From positions 124,001-188,000 of the forward strand of contig DEVL01000002.1 of NCBI GenBank assembly GCA_002363385.1: 64,000 nt of DNA. The letters run 5' to 3'. This document shows positions 1 to 9,606 of this stretch, piece by piece. The notes beneath the pieces were generated by a model that did no database searches, was not told the origin of the DNA, and saw only the letters and a list, made by a program, of their open reading frames with translations. Positions within the stretch are counted from its first letter, which is position 1; each line of letters opens with the position of its first letter. This DNA is from Stenotrophomonas maltophilia. GTDB lineage: Bacteria > Pseudomonadota > Gammaproteobacteria > Xanthomonadales > Xanthomonadaceae. Both the position numbers and the translations under genes were made by a program.

Positions 1-731
1 AAGCGCGTGCTGCCCACGCCTACGATGGGGAAGGCAAGGCTGTCGCGGGTGGCTGGAAGGTGCAGCCGGAATCCGCGGCGGCCGGCCTGTGGACAACGCC
101 GACCGATCTGGCACGGATGGTCATCGATATCCAGAAGGCCAACGATGGTTGCCCCGGCACGCTGTTGTCCCGCGTGACGAGCACCAGCCTGCTGAGCAGG
201 GGTCTCGGAGAGTATGGGCTGGGGTTTTATGTGGAGCCACTGGGCCAAGGCACCAGTTTCAGTCACAGCGGCGGGACCACCGGGTTTCGTTCGCGCTTCT
301 ATGGCTACACTCACACCGGCCAGGGCGTTGTCGTACTGACCAACAGCGATAACGGTGCGGCGCTGATTGAAGAGATCATCGGCAGCGTCGCGGCGGAGTA
401 TGGCTGGCCGGAGTTCCAGCAGATCGAGAAGGCCGCGATCCCGGCAGACCCCGCGCTCAACCGCGCTGCGGCTGGCAGCTACGAACTTGCCGGCAAACCG
501 GCCAGGCTCATCGCCGACGGGGAGCGTCTGTACTTCCAGAGTGAGTTGTTCGGCCAACAGCGGATGGAGCTGTTCGCGCAATCGCCGACCCGGTATTTCA
601 TGACCGCGCAGGATATGGCCATCGACGTTCAGCGCACACCGGACGGCGACGTTCCGGGGTTTTCACTGATCCGTGGCGCCTCACAGTATCCGGCGACCCG
701 GAGCGAAGGCGCCGCCACACGGCCGCATTGA
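1..731 (+). CDS. Serine hydrolase, beta-lactamase/penicillin-binding-like fold, C-terminal part
   Basis: This is the 3' end of a gene that starts before the window; the frame is open from base 3 to a TGA at 729-731. Early in the visible part is AAGLWTTPTDLARM, the segment typical of class C beta-lactamase-related serine hydrolases (Pfam Beta-lactamase). It is followed by HSGG about 75 residues later, the position of the third catalytic motif (HxG/KTG-like). The last ~100 residues look like the small beta-rich C-terminal domain often found in such esterases and D-aminopeptidases. The SxxK motif lies upstream and cannot be checked, so substrate and catalytic competence are unknown. The gene ends 38 bases before lhr on the same strand. 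Confidence 0.75.
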   Translation, partial: ARAAHAYDGEGKAVAGGWKVQPESAAAGLWTTPTDLARMVIDIQKANDGCPGTLLSRVTSTSLLSRGLGEYGLGFYVEPLGQGTSFSHSGGTTGFRSRFYGYTHTGQGVVVLTNSDNGAALIEEIIGSVAAEYGWPEFQQIEKAAIPADPALNRAAAGSYELAGKPARLIADGERLYFQSELFGQQRMELFAQSPTRYFMTAQDMAIDVQRTPDGDVPGFSLIRGASQYPATRSEGAATRPH

Positions 732-769
732 CGCCTGCGCCACGAGCGCTGGCCTAGTCTCGTTGCTGC

Positions 770-3700
770 ATGCCCATCTCGAACACTTCCCTCCCCGACG
801 CACTGGCCACCTTCGCCCCGGCCACGCGCACGTGGTTCACCGCGGCGTTCGCGGCACCCACCCCGGTGCAGGATCACGCCTGGGCGGCGATCAGCGCCGG
901 CCAGCATACGCTGGTCATCGCGCCGACCGGCTCGGGCAAGACCCTGGCGGCGTTCCTGCACGCGATCGACCAGCTGTTCCGCAGTGGAGAGCACCAGGGC
1001 GGTGGGCGGTCGGAGGCGGCAACGCGCAGCAAGCGCGGCACCCGCGTGCTGTATCTCTCTCCGATCAAGGCGCTGGGCGCCGATGTCGAGCGCAATCTGC
1101 AGATCCCGTTGGAGGGCGTCAGTGCCGAGCGTGCGCGTCGCGGCGATCCAGCGGTCACCCTGTCCGTCGCGATCCGGACCGGGGACACCACCGCGGCGGA
1201 GCGGGCGCGGCTGCTGCGACGTCCGCCGGACATTCTGATCACCACGCCCGAATCGCTGTTCCTGATGTTGACCTCGCAGGCGCGCGAGACGTTGCGCGAG
1301 GTGCATACCGTCATCATCGATGAAATCCATGCGGTGGCCGGCAGCAAGCGCGGCACCCATCTGGCGCTGAGCCTGGAGCGGCTGGATGCGCTGCTGCAGG
1401 TGCCTGCGCAGCGCATTGGTCTCTCGGCCACCGTGCGGCCGGTTGAAGAGGTTGCGCGATTCCTTGGGGGCGACCGCCCTGTCACCGTGGTCCATCCGCC
1501 GTCGCAGCGGGCGCTGGATGTCCGGATCGTGGTGCCGGTGGAAGACATGGCGGACATTCCGCCGCATCCCGGTGCGGTCGATGCACCGCCGTCTTCCGGG
1601 CGGCTCGGCTCGATCTGGCCCCATGTGGAGGCCAGCATCCTGGACCAGGTGCTGGCGCGGCGTTCGACGATCGTCTTCGCCAACTCGCGGGGCGTGGCCG
1701 AAAAGCTGACCGCCCGGTTGAATGAACTGCATGCCGACCGTGTCGCCCGTGGCCAGCTCCCGGCATCGGCGCCAACCGCTGCACCCGCGCCTGCGCCCGA
1801 GCACTACGGATCATTCAACGGCGGCACCGCCGGGCGTGCCGCCGGCGCGGAAGCACTGATCGCCCGCTCGCACCATGGCTCCGTCTCCAAGGAACAGCGC
1901 CGTGAGATCGAACAGGCGCTCAAGTCCGGCGAACTGCGCTGTGTCGTGGCCACCTCCAGCCTGGAACTGGGCATCGACATGGGGCTGGTCGATCTGGTGA
2001 TCCAGGTCGCCGCGCCGCCTTCGGTCGCCAGCGCGCTGCAGCGGGTGGGGCGGGCCAGCCACCAGGTTGGCGGCATCTCTACCGGTCTGGTCTACCCACG
2101 CACGCGGCGCGATCTGATCGATGCGTCCGTGGCGGTGGAGCGCATGCTGGCTGGTGAGATCGAAGCCATCGATCCGCCGCGCAACCCGCTGGACGTGCTG
2201 GCCCAGCAAACGGTGGCCGCTGCCGCGATGGATACGCTGGACGTGGAGGCGTGGTATGCGCGCGTGCGCCGCGCGGCGCCCTACCGCTCGCTGCCTCGCA
2301 GCGCATTCGATGCCACGCTGGACATGCTGGCCGGGCGCTATCCCTCCGACGACTTCGCCGGCTTCCGGCCGCGGCTGGTCTGGAACCGCGACACCGGCGA
2401 ACTGAGCGCCCGGCCAGGTGCGAAGCAGCTGGCAGTCACCAGCGGGGGCACCATCCCGGACCGCGGCATGTTCAGCGTGATCCTGCCCGAAGGTGAGGAG
2501 CGCGCCGGTTCGCGCCGGGTCGGGGAGCTCGATGAGGAGATGGTCCACGAATCGCGGGTCAACGATGTGATCACGCTGGGCGCCAGCTCCTGGCGGATTG
2601 AACAGATCACCCACGATCAGGTCGTGGTGACCCCGGCCCCGGGGCGCTCGGCGCGCTTGCCGTTCTGGCGGGGCGAGGGCGTCGGCCGGCCGGCGGAGCT
2701 GGGTGAGGCGGTCGGCGCCTTCATCGGTGCGCTGGATGCTGCCGCGGCCGAAGCGGGCCCGTCGCCCGCACTGCGCGAGCGCCTGCAGGCGGCCGGATTG
2801 GCGGACAACGCCATCACCAACATCGCCGGCCTGCTGGCCGAACAGCGCGAGGCCACCGGCCTGCTGCCCACCGATCGCACCCTGGTGCTGGAGCGCTGCC
2901 GCGACGAGGCCGGCGACTGGCGGCTGATGCTGCATTCGCCCTATGGGCGCCGGGTGCACGATCCGTGGGCGCTGGCGGTGGCCGCGCGCATCCGCGAACG
3001 CTGGGGTGCGGATCCGGCGGTGGTGGCCAGCGACGACGGCATCATCGCGCGGCTGCCCGACGCGCAAGGGCGCCTGCCGGGCGCGGAGCTGTTCCTGTTC
3101 GAGCCCGAGCGGCTGCGCAGCGACGTGACGCGCGCCGTGGGCGGCTCGGCCCTGTTCGCCGCGCGCTTCCGCGAATGTGCCGCACGCGCGCTGTTGCTGC
3201 CACGGCGCACGCCGGGCCGCCGCTCACCGCTGTGGCAGCAGCGCCTGCGCGCCGGTGAGCTGCTGGCCATTGCCCAGGCGTATCCGGCGTTCCCGATCCT
3301 GATCGAGACCGCGCGCGAGTGCCTGCAGGATGTCTACGATCTCGACGCGCTGGATGCGCTGATGCAGCGGCTCGCCGACGGCCGCGTGGCGATCGCCGAT
3401 GTCACCACCGAGGTGCCATCGCCATTCGCGGCGAACCTGCTGTTCGGCTATGTCGCCGAGTTCATGTATGGCACCGATGTGCCGCTGGCCGAACGTCGCG
3501 CCTCGGTCCTTTCGCTCGACAGCGGCCTGCTCGGCGATCTGCTTGGCCAGGTCGATCTGGGCGAACTGCTCGACGCCGGCGTGGTGGAGCAGGTGGGCCG
3601 CGAGCTGCAGCGCCTGGCGCCCGACCGTCGCGCGCGCGGTAAAGAAGGCATCGCGGACCTGTTGAGGGAGCTGGGGCCGCTCACCGATGACGCGCTTGCG

Positions 3701-5554
3701 CTGCGGCTCGTGGAGGACGATCCCGCTGGCGATCTGGCCTCACTCACCGCCGAGCGGCGTGCGATCCAGGTCCGGATCGACGGCCGCGTGCATTGGGCCG
3801 CCATCGAGGATGCTGCGCGTCTGCGTGATGCCTTGGGCGTCCCCCTTCCGCCGGGCGTGCCGGCCGCCTTCCTGCAGGCCTCGTCGGACCCGCTGGGCGA
3901 GTTGCTGGGCCGGTATGCACGGACCCATGCGCCGTTCACCACCGCCGAGGTGGCCGCCGCGTTCGGACTGGGCGTGGCGGTGGCCGATGCCGCACTGGCG
4001 CAGCTGGAAGTCCAGGGCAAGCTGCTCAAAGGCAGCTTCGGCGTGTCCCGCCGCGACGCGGAGCCGGTCGACGCCGCTGCCGAACCGGCGCCATTGGCGC
4101 GCCATGAATGGGTGGGCGAGGCGGTGTTTCGTCGGCTGCGGGTGCGCTCGCTGCAGCAGGCACGCGAGGCGACCCGGCCGGTCACGCGTGACGCCTATGC
4201 ATTGCTGTTGCTTGAGCGCCATGGGTTGCTCGCCGACGCCGAGCAGGCCGCACGTGGCATCACGACCCGCAGTTCAGGCGCACTGGAAGGCATCGACGGC
4301 GTGCTGCGCGTGGTGGAACTGCTGGCCGGCGTGGCGCTGCCGGCCTCGATCTGGGAACAGCAGGTGCTGCCGGCACGCGTGGTCGACTACGCACCGGCCT
4401 TGCTCGATGAGCTGCTTGCGACCGGTACCGTGGTCTGGGCCGGGCACGGGCGGCTTGGCGAGGAGGATGGCCTGGTGTCGCTGCACCTGCAGGACGTCGC
4501 CGCCGAGACGCTGCCTGCTCTCCCGGCCGCGGCGGAGTTGTCGCCGCTGCAGGAGGCACTGCTGCAGGTCCTGGCCGACGGCGGTGCGTATTTCGCGCGG
4601 CAGCTGGTCACCGCGGTCGGCAGTCATTGGGCCCGTGCCGGGCGTCCGGCGATCGACATCACCGCCGAACAGCTGCATGCCGCGCTGTGGGACCTGGCCT
4701 GGTCGGGCTATCTGACCACCGATCTGTGGGCGCCGCTGCGCGGCATGCACGCGACCCGCGCGCCACGGCCGCGGGTGGCGCGTGCATCACGACGCAGCCG
4801 GGGCTTCCGTGGCATTCCCATGCACGACACCCCCTTGGCGGACGGCACACCGACGGTGATCGCCAGCTTCGCCGCGCCCGCCCTGGCCGGGCGCTGGTCG
4901 TTGCTGCAGCGTGAGGTGGTCAGCGATACGGTACGCGCGGTGGCCCTGGCCGACGGTCTGCTGGACCGGCATGGCATCGTAACCCGTGGTGCGGCCATGG
5001 CCGAAGGGATCGCTGGCGGCTTCCCGGCACTGCAGCAGGTGTATCGCGGCATGGAGGATGCCGGGCGTGTACTGCGCGGCCGTTTCGTGGACGGACTGGG
5101 CGGTGCGCAGTTCGCCGATAGGCTGATCGTGGATCACCTGCGCGGGATCGCCGATGCCCTGCGCCCCGAGGCGGTGGCGGTCGCTGTCGGGGTGTCTGCC
5201 GTGGACCCGGCCAATCCGTTCGGCACCGTGCTGCCTTGGCCACTGCACCCCTCCAGCGTGCGGCCGGTACGCCGGCCCGGTGCCCTGGTGGTGATCGGCG
5301 GGGGGCGCCTGCTGATGTATCTGGCGCAGGGCGGCCGCACGCTGCTCACCTTCTTCGATGGGAATGATGCGTCGCTGGCCGACACCACGGCCGCCGCCTC
5401 ACAGGCCCTGGTCAGTGCCTTGCGACGGGGTAGACGCACCTCGTTCACGGTGGAGCTGATCAACGACGCACCGGCCCGGCGCGATGGCGTGATGGACGCG
5501 CTGCGGGCCGCGGGGTTTTCCAGTGCGCCCAAAGGGGTGAGCTGGGAGGGATGA
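770..5554 (+). CDS. lhr: Full-length Lhr ATP-dependent DNA/RNA helicase
   Basis: A 1594-residue superfamily 2 helicase, close to the ~1540 residues of E. coli Lhr (large helicase-related protein, a 3'-5' translocase linked to DNA repair). Visible motifs are APTGSGKTLAA (motif I, near residue 50), a DEIH-type Walker B in VIIDEIHAV (near 185), SAT in GLSATVRP (motif III), and QRVGRASHQVGG (motif VI). The ~860-residue helicase core carries the Lhr winged-helix/beta-barrel region, and the long C-terminal extension makes this full-length Lhr rather than the short Lhr-core type. The ATG at 770 is chosen because the helicase domain begins soon after it. The ligase and phosphoesterase genes often linked to Lhr-core are absent, in keeping with the full-length class. 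The role in DNA repair is family knowledge. Confidence 0.93.
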   Translation: MPISNTSLPDALATFAPATRTWFTAAFAAPTPVQDHAWAAISAGQHTLVIAPTGSGKTLAAFLHAIDQLFRSGEHQGGGRSEAATRSKRGTRVLYLSPIKALGADVERNLQIPLEGVSAERARRGDPAVTLSVAIRTGDTTAAERARLLRRPPDILITTPESLFLMLTSQARETLREVHTVIIDEIHAVAGSKRGTHLALSLERLDALLQVPAQRIGLSATVRPVEEVARFLGGDRPVTVVHPPSQRALDVRIVVPVEDMADIPPHPGAVDAPPSSGRLGSIWPHVEASILDQVLARRSTIVFANSRGVAEKLTARLNELHADRVARGQLPASAPTAAPAPAPEHYGSFNGGTAGRAAGAEALIARSHHGSVSKEQRREIEQALKSGELRCVVATSSLELGIDMGLVDLVIQVAAPPSVASALQRVGRASHQVGGISTGLVYPRTRRDLIDASVAVERMLAGEIEAIDPPRNPLDVLAQQTVAAAAMDTLDVEAWYARVRRAAPYRSLPRSAFDATLDMLAGRYPSDDFAGFRPRLVWNRDTGELSARPGAKQLAVTSGGTIPDRGMFSVILPEGEERAGSRRVGELDEEMVHESRVNDVITLGASSWRIEQITHDQVVVTPAPGRSARLPFWRGEGVGRPAELGEAVGAFIGALDAAAAEAGPSPALRERLQAAGLADNAITNIAGLLAEQREATGLLPTDRTLVLERCRDEAGDWRLMLHSPYGRRVHDPWALAVAARIRERWGADPAVVASDDGIIARLPDAQGRLPGAELFLFEPERLRSDVTRAVGGSALFAARFRECAARALLLPRRTPGRRSPLWQQRLRAGELLAIAQAYPAFPILIETARECLQDVYDLDALDALMQRLADGRVAIADVTTEVPSPFAANLLFGYVAEFMYGTDVPLAERRASVLSLDSGLLGDLLGQVDLGELLDAGVVEQVGRELQRLAPDRRARGKEGIADLLRELGPLTDDALALRLVEDDPAGDLASLTAERRAIQVRIDGRVHWAAIEDAARLRDALGVPLPPGVPAAFLQASSDPLGELLGRYARTHAPFTTAEVAAAFGLGVAVADAALAQLEVQGKLLKGSFGVSRRDAEPVDAAAEPAPLARHEWVGEAVFRRLRVRSLQQAREATRPVTRDAYALLLLERHGLLADAEQAARGITTRSSGALEGIDGVLRVVELLAGVALPASIWEQQVLPARVVDYAPALLDELLATGTVVWAGHGRLGEEDGLVSLHLQDVAAETLPALPAAAELSPLQEALLQVLADGGAYFARQLVTAVGSHWARAGRPAIDITAEQLHAALWDLAWSGYLTTDLWAPLRGMHATRAPRPRVARASRRSRGFRGIPMHDTPLADGTPTVIASFAAPALAGRWSLLQREVVSDTVRAVALADGLLDRHGIVTRGAAMAEGIAGGFPALQQVYRGMEDAGRVLRGRFVDGLGGAQFADRLIVDHLRGIADALRPEAVAVAVGVSAVDPANPFGTVLPWPLHPSSVRPVRRPGALVVIGGGRLLMYLAQGGRTLLTFFDGNDASLADTTAAASQALVSALRRGRRTSFTVELINDAPARRDGVMDALRAAGFSSAPKGVSWEG

Positions 5555-5656
5555 GCCGGTGTGGCGAAGACTTACTGATGCCATCTAAGTAGAAACACGC
5601 TGGCCGCGACGATGACCGACACGGACTATTGAGCACCACCGTCGTCGGAGAAGTGC

Positions 5657-7228
5657 ATGGCCAGCTCATCCGCAAAGAAGAAGCCCAGTTCATCCGCAAA
5701 GAAGCCCAACATCCTTGTCATCTGGGGGGACGATATCGGCATCTCCAACCTGAGCTGTTACTCGCACGGGTTGATGGGTTATCAGACCCCGAACATCGGC
5801 CGCATCGCCAAGGAGGGGGTGATGTTCACGGATTCGTACGGTGAGCAATCCTGCACGGCGGGGCGCTCATCGTTCATCACTGGCCAGAGCGTGCTGCGCA
5901 CGGGCCTGTCCAAGGTGGGTATCCCTGGCGCGCCGGTCGGCATGAACGAAAAGATCGTGACCATTGCAGCCTTGTTGAAGAACGAGGGCTACACCACCGG
6001 GCAGTTCGGCAAGAACCACCTGGGCGACCTCAACCACATGCTGCCCACCAACCATGGGTTCGATGAGTTCTACGGCAATCTGTACCACCTCAATGCCGAG
6101 GAAGAGCCGGAGATGTACGACTACTTCCCCAAGGACGAATTCGGCGACTTCATCGAGACGATCAAGCCGCGGGGCGTGATCCACAGCTTTGCCTCCGATA
6201 CCGATGACAGCACCGAGCAGAAGCGCTGGGGCAGGGTCGGCCGGCAGAAGATCGAAGACACCGGCCCGCTGGACAAAAAGCGCATGCTGACCTGCGATGA
6301 CGACTTCGCCGAGCGCGCCAAGGGCTTCATCAAGAAAGCGACGGACGATGACACGCCGTTCTTCGTCTGGGTCAACTTCACCCACATGCACCTGATCACA
6401 CATACCAAGGAAGAGAGCCTGGGGCAGGCCGGGCGCTGGCAGTCGCCGTATCACGACACCATGATCGACCACGACAAGAACGTGGGCTCGCTGCTGGACT
6501 ATCTGGACGAGCTGGGTATCGCTGACGACACGATGGTGGTCTATTCCACGGATAACGGACCGCACCGCAACTCGTGGCCGGATGGCGGCATGACCCCGTT
6601 CCGCAGCGAAAAGGACACCAACTGGGAAGGCGCCTTCCGGATTCCGCTGGTTGCCCGTTACCCCGGCAAGATCAAGCCGGGCACGATCTCCAATGAGATC
6701 GTCCAGCACCATGACTGGTTGCCCACCTTCCTGGAACTGGCGGGCAACAAGGAAGTGGTCAACGACCTCAAGAAGGGCGTTCAGGCGATCGGGCGGACCT
6801 ACAAGAACCACATCGACGGTGTCAGCCTGCTGCCGTACCTCACCGGCAAGGAAGAAAAATCGCCGCGCAAGCTGTTCGTCTACATCTCCGACGACGGCGA
6901 CACGCTCGGTATCCGCTACGACAACTGGAAGATCACCTTCATCGAGCAGCGCTGCAAAGGCACCATGCAGATCTGGGGGGAGCCGTTCACGGTGATGCGG
7001 ACACCCAAGATCTACAACCTGCGTACCGATCCGTACGAGTTCGCGGACGTGACGTCCAATACCTATTGGGACTGGTACATCAACCACGTCTACATCGTGT
7101 ACGGCGCGATCGCACTGCTCACCAAGTTCAATGAGACCTTCGTGGAGTTCCCGAAGATCCAGAAGCCGAACACGTTCACGGCCGACCAGGCGGTGGAGAA
7201 GCTGCAGGACGCGGTGACAGGCAAGTAG
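5657..7228 (+). CDS. Type I (formylglycine-dependent) arylsulfatase family protein
   Basis: A 523-residue alkaline-phosphatase-superfamily sulfatase. GDDIG near residues 24-28 supplies the first two metal-binding aspartates. CTAGR (C66-R70) is the formylglycine signature in its C-x-A-x-R form, so Cys66 should be oxidised by a formylglycine-generating enzyme, which is not encoded here. A later STDNGPHR segment gives the distal metal-binding Asp/Asn pair. No export signal is visible: the N-terminus is a Lys/Ser-rich tail, SSSAKKKP followed by SSSAKKP, encoded by an imperfect tandem DNA duplication (5663-5686 and 5687-5707). The ATG at 5657 has GGAG about six bases upstream. The gene is monocistronic and ends at a strong hairpin. 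The sulfate-ester substrate cannot be told from sequence. Confidence 0.88.
   Translation: MASSSAKKKPSSSAKKPNILVIWGDDIGISNLSCYSHGLMGYQTPNIGRIAKEGVMFTDSYGEQSCTAGRSSFITGQSVLRTGLSKVGIPGAPVGMNEKIVTIAALLKNEGYTTGQFGKNHLGDLNHMLPTNHGFDEFYGNLYHLNAEEEPEMYDYFPKDEFGDFIETIKPRGVIHSFASDTDDSTEQKRWGRVGRQKIEDTGPLDKKRMLTCDDDFAERAKGFIKKATDDDTPFFVWVNFTHMHLITHTKEESLGQAGRWQSPYHDTMIDHDKNVGSLLDYLDELGIADDTMVVYSTDNGPHRNSWPDGGMTPFRSEKDTNWEGAFRIPLVARYPGKIKPGTISNEIVQHHDWLPTFLELAGNKEVVNDLKKGVQAIGRTYKNHIDGVSLLPYLTGKEEKSPRKLFVYISDDGDTLGIRYDNWKITFIEQRCKGTMQIWGEPFTVMRTPKIYNLRTDPYEFADVTSNTYWDWYINHVYIVYGAIALLTKFNETFVEFPKIQKPNTFTADQAVEKLQDAVTGK
5663..5707 (+). repeat. Tandem imperfect duplication at the 5' end of the sulfatase gene
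   Basis: A 24-base unit (5663-5686) is followed directly by a 21-base copy (5687-5707) that lacks one AAG codon. Together they encode two Lys/Ser-rich heptad-like segments at the protein N-terminus. The unit length is a multiple of three, so copy-number change would stay in frame. Confidence 0.7.
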
Positions 7229-7260
7229 CGGCTGCGGCCATTGCGCAGACGGATGCACAA

Positions 7261-7284
7261 ACGGGGGGACGGATGTCCCCCCGT
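7261..7284. terminator. Hairpin between convergent sulfatase and nemA genes
   Basis: A perfect 10-bp GC-rich stem (ACGGGGGGAC and its complement) with a GGAT loop. It sits 33 bases after the sulfatase stop and 17 bases beyond the stop of the convergent reductase gene. There is no long T run. It is probably a bidirectional terminator. Confidence 0.7.
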
Positions 7285-7300
7285 TCGCGTGTCCGTTCCG

Positions 7301-8458
7301 TCAGGCGGCCTCGGAGGCTGCCTGTTCGTGGGTCGTGGCGTATGCCGGGTAATCGATATACCCGGTGGCGCCACCTCCATAGAACGTGTCCCGATCGGCG
7401 GGCGCCAGCGGCCAGCCGTTCTGCAGGCGCGCCACCAGATCCGGGTTGCTGATGAACGGGGTGCCGAAGGCCGCCAGGTCGATCAGGCCCGCACCAATCA
7501 GCTGCTCGGCCCGCTCACGGGTCATGCCGCCGGCAAGGATGAGGGCGGTCCCGGGCAGATGCGGCTTCAACGTGCGCAACAGACCACCGAAGCCCGAATC
7601 GCCAGCGCCATCGACCGATTTCTGGCCGACCTTGAAACCGGACTGGTCCATGAGGTGCACGTAGGCCAGGCCACGCTGCCCGATCGCCTGGATCAGTGCG
7701 GTATAGGTGGCGTCAATTTCCGGGTAGTGCGGCATGTCGAACAACTGGCCATAGGGCGAGAGCCGGATGGCGGTCCGTGCGGCGCCGATACGCGCGACCA
7801 CGGCGTCGATCACCTCCAGCGTGAAGCGCAGGCGATTGTCCAGCGACTGCGGGCCGTACTGGTCGGTGCGGTCATTCACCTGTGGATTGATGAACTGCTC
7901 GTGGAGGTAGCCGTTGGCGCCGTGGATTTCCACGCCGTCGAAGCCGGACTCGATGGCATTGGCGGCTGCCTGCGCGAACTCCGCCACGATGCGCGGAATC
8001 TCTTCGGTCTCCAGCTGGCGCGGCACCGGGGCGGCGACCAGCGCGGGTTGGCCCTGCTCGTTGTAGCCGAATGCCTGGGCGCCGACCGGCAGCTTCGAAC
8101 TGGCACTGACCGGACGCGCATCGTTGGCCTGGATGGTGGGGTGCGAGACGCGACCGACATGCCAGATCTGCGCGAACATCCGGCTGCCCAGCGCATGGAC
8201 CGAATCGGTGGTCAGGCGCCAGCCGGCGATCTGCTCGGCCGTGAAGATGCCGGGATTGAACAGATAGCCCTGGCCCTCGCGGGAAATGGGCGTGCCTTCG
8301 CTGACGATCAGGCCGGCGGTGGCACGCTGGGCGTAGTACAGGGCGGTTCGCTCATCAGCGGCATCCTGCGGGGCGCGTGCACGGGTCAGCGGGGCCATGA
8401 CCACGCGGTTGCGCAGCGGCATGCCTGCGAGGTCGAACGTATTGAAAAGAGAGCTCAT
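7301..8458 (-). CDS. nemA: Old Yellow Enzyme family alkene reductase (NemA-like)
   Basis: A 385-residue FMN-dependent ene-reductase of the NemA/XenB/OYE family, which uses NAD(P)H to reduce activated C=C bonds, N-ethylmaleimide or nitro compounds. The N-terminus (LFNTFDLAGMPLRNRVVMAP) is the usual first strand and FMN loop of this TIM barrel. EIHGANGYLHEQF is the conserved segment after the substrate-binding residues, and FISNPDL near the end is the FMN phosphate site. Length is normal (~360-370). The gene is divergent from a LysR regulator that starts 147 bases away and probably controls it, a frequent arrangement for these reductases. The exact electrophile substrate is unknown. Confidence 0.9.
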   Translation of the reverse strand: MSSLFNTFDLAGMPLRNRVVMAPLTRARAPQDAADERTALYYAQRATAGLIVSEGTPISREGQGYLFNPGIFTAEQIAGWRLTTDSVHALGSRMFAQIWHVGRVSHPTIQANDARPVSASSKLPVGAQAFGYNEQGQPALVAAPVPRQLETEEIPRIVAEFAQAAANAIESGFDGVEIHGANGYLHEQFINPQVNDRTDQYGPQSLDNRLRFTLEVIDAVVARIGAARTAIRLSPYGQLFDMPHYPEIDATYTALIQAIGQRGLAYVHLMDQSGFKVGQKSVDGAGDSGFGGLLRTLKPHLPGTALILAGGMTRERAEQLIGAGLIDLAAFGTPFISNPDLVARLQNGWPLAPADRDTFYGGGATGYIDYPAYATTHEQAASEAA

Positions 8459-8568
8459 GGGGATTCCTGAGGGGGCGACGGGGGAGGGCGTGGCGGGTCC
8501 GCCATGCGCTTCACCTCATCGTATGGGCGTGCGATATCGGCCACAATGCGGTGATTCGGCAAATGACT

Positions 8569-8585
8569 ATTGCGGAACAAGCAAT
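8569..8585. promoter_or_regulatory. LysR-type operator candidate (T-N11-A dyad)
   Basis: ATTGC at 8569-8573 and GCAAT at 8581-8585 form an inverted repeat with T-N11-A geometry. It lies in the intergenic region between the divergent nemA and LysR genes, just upstream of the chosen LysR start. It is the best-looking dyad in this region. Confidence 0.5.
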
Positions 8586-8605
8586 CAGGATTCCAAGGCG
8601 TCCCC

Positions 8606-9535
8606 ATGCAGCTCAAAGCCCTCCGCTATTTCCTCACCGTCGCCGCCACCGGCAGCTTCCTGGCCACGGCGCGCCAATACCGGGTGCCAGCCTCATCGGT
8701 GTCGCGCTTCATCGCGGCGCTTGAACAGGACGTGGGGCACCAGCTGTTCTACCGAAGCACCCGGGCGGTCCGGTTGACCGAGGCGGGGGAGCAGTTCCAT
8801 CAGCAGGTGCGGGACGCTGTGGACCTGCTCGATGACGCGGTCGGGCAGTTGGAAGGCCGCGACGCCGAGCTGCGCGGCCTGATCCGCATCAACGCTCCCG
8901 AGTCGCTGGGGCGGCTGCACATCGCACACATCGTCAACACGTTGCAGGCGAAATATCCCGAGTTGATCGTCGAGCTGACCCTGACCGACACGCTGATCGA
9001 TCCTGTCCAGGAAGGCGTGGATATCATCATCCGGGTCGGGCTGCTGATGGATTCGGGCCTGATCGGCAAGGTCATCGCGCCCCACCGCAACATCCTCGCC
9101 GCCAGCCCGGCCTATCTTGCCGCGCATGGCACGCCGGTGGTGCCGGAGGATCTGCTGCAGCATCAATGCCTGGTCTACAAAGGCCAGCTCGGCATCCAGA
9201 AGTGGTATTTCCGTTCCTCGCCGGAGGTGCCGTTCAAGGCGGTGAACGTGACCGGCCCCCTGCGCAGCAACAATGCCGAAGCGCTGCTGGCGGCGGCCAT
9301 TGCAGGGCGTGGCGTGGTGCTGTTTCCCACCTGGCTGTTCAACGCGGAAACGCTGCGGGGCGGCAGCATGGTCACGCTGCTCGGCGACTGGGAGTTCTCC
9401 CCGCAGTCCGAACGGGTGTATCTGCAGCTGCTCTCGCCGGAAAACAGACTGCGCTCACGCAAGGTCCGCGAGGTGTCGGCCTTCCTCACCGAGGCGATCG
9501 GATCGCCGCCGTACTGGGATCGAGCTGATCGATGA
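8606..9535 (+). CDS. LysR-family transcriptional regulator, divergent from nemA
   Basis: A 309-residue LysR-type regulator. The N-terminal winged HTH (MQLKALRYFLTVAATGSF onward, recognition region PASSVSRFIAALEQ) is followed by a periplasmic-binding-fold effector domain to the end. A TTG at 8570 would extend the protein by 12 residues, but it falls inside the putative operator. The ATG at 8606, where the canonical LysR N-terminus begins, is preferred. Its divergent position suggests control of the adjacent ene-reductase and of itself. The inducer is unknown and is likely a reactive electrophile if nemA is the target. Confidence 0.88.
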   Translation: MQLKALRYFLTVAATGSFLATARQYRVPASSVSRFIAALEQDVGHQLFYRSTRAVRLTEAGEQFHQQVRDAVDLLDDAVGQLEGRDAELRGLIRINAPESLGRLHIAHIVNTLQAKYPELIVELTLTDTLIDPVQEGVDIIIRVGLLMDSGLIGKVIAPHRNILAASPAYLAAHGTPVVPEDLLQHQCLVYKGQLGIQKWYFRSSPEVPFKAVNVTGPLRSNNAEALLAAAIAGRGVVLFPTWLFNAETLRGGSMVTLLGDWEFSPQSERVYLQLLSPENRLRSRKVREVSAFLTEAIGSPPYWDRADR

Positions 9536-9606
9536 GTCATGGGCACCCCCATCACGCCGGGGATGGCAGCATCAGGTGAGATTCGCCCCCTCATCAGGAG
9601 ACCACC

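Noticed and set aside
5867..7258. A 463-codon open frame opposite the sulfatase gene.
   Set aside because: The sulfatase frame carries clear catalytic motifs; this is its antisense image.
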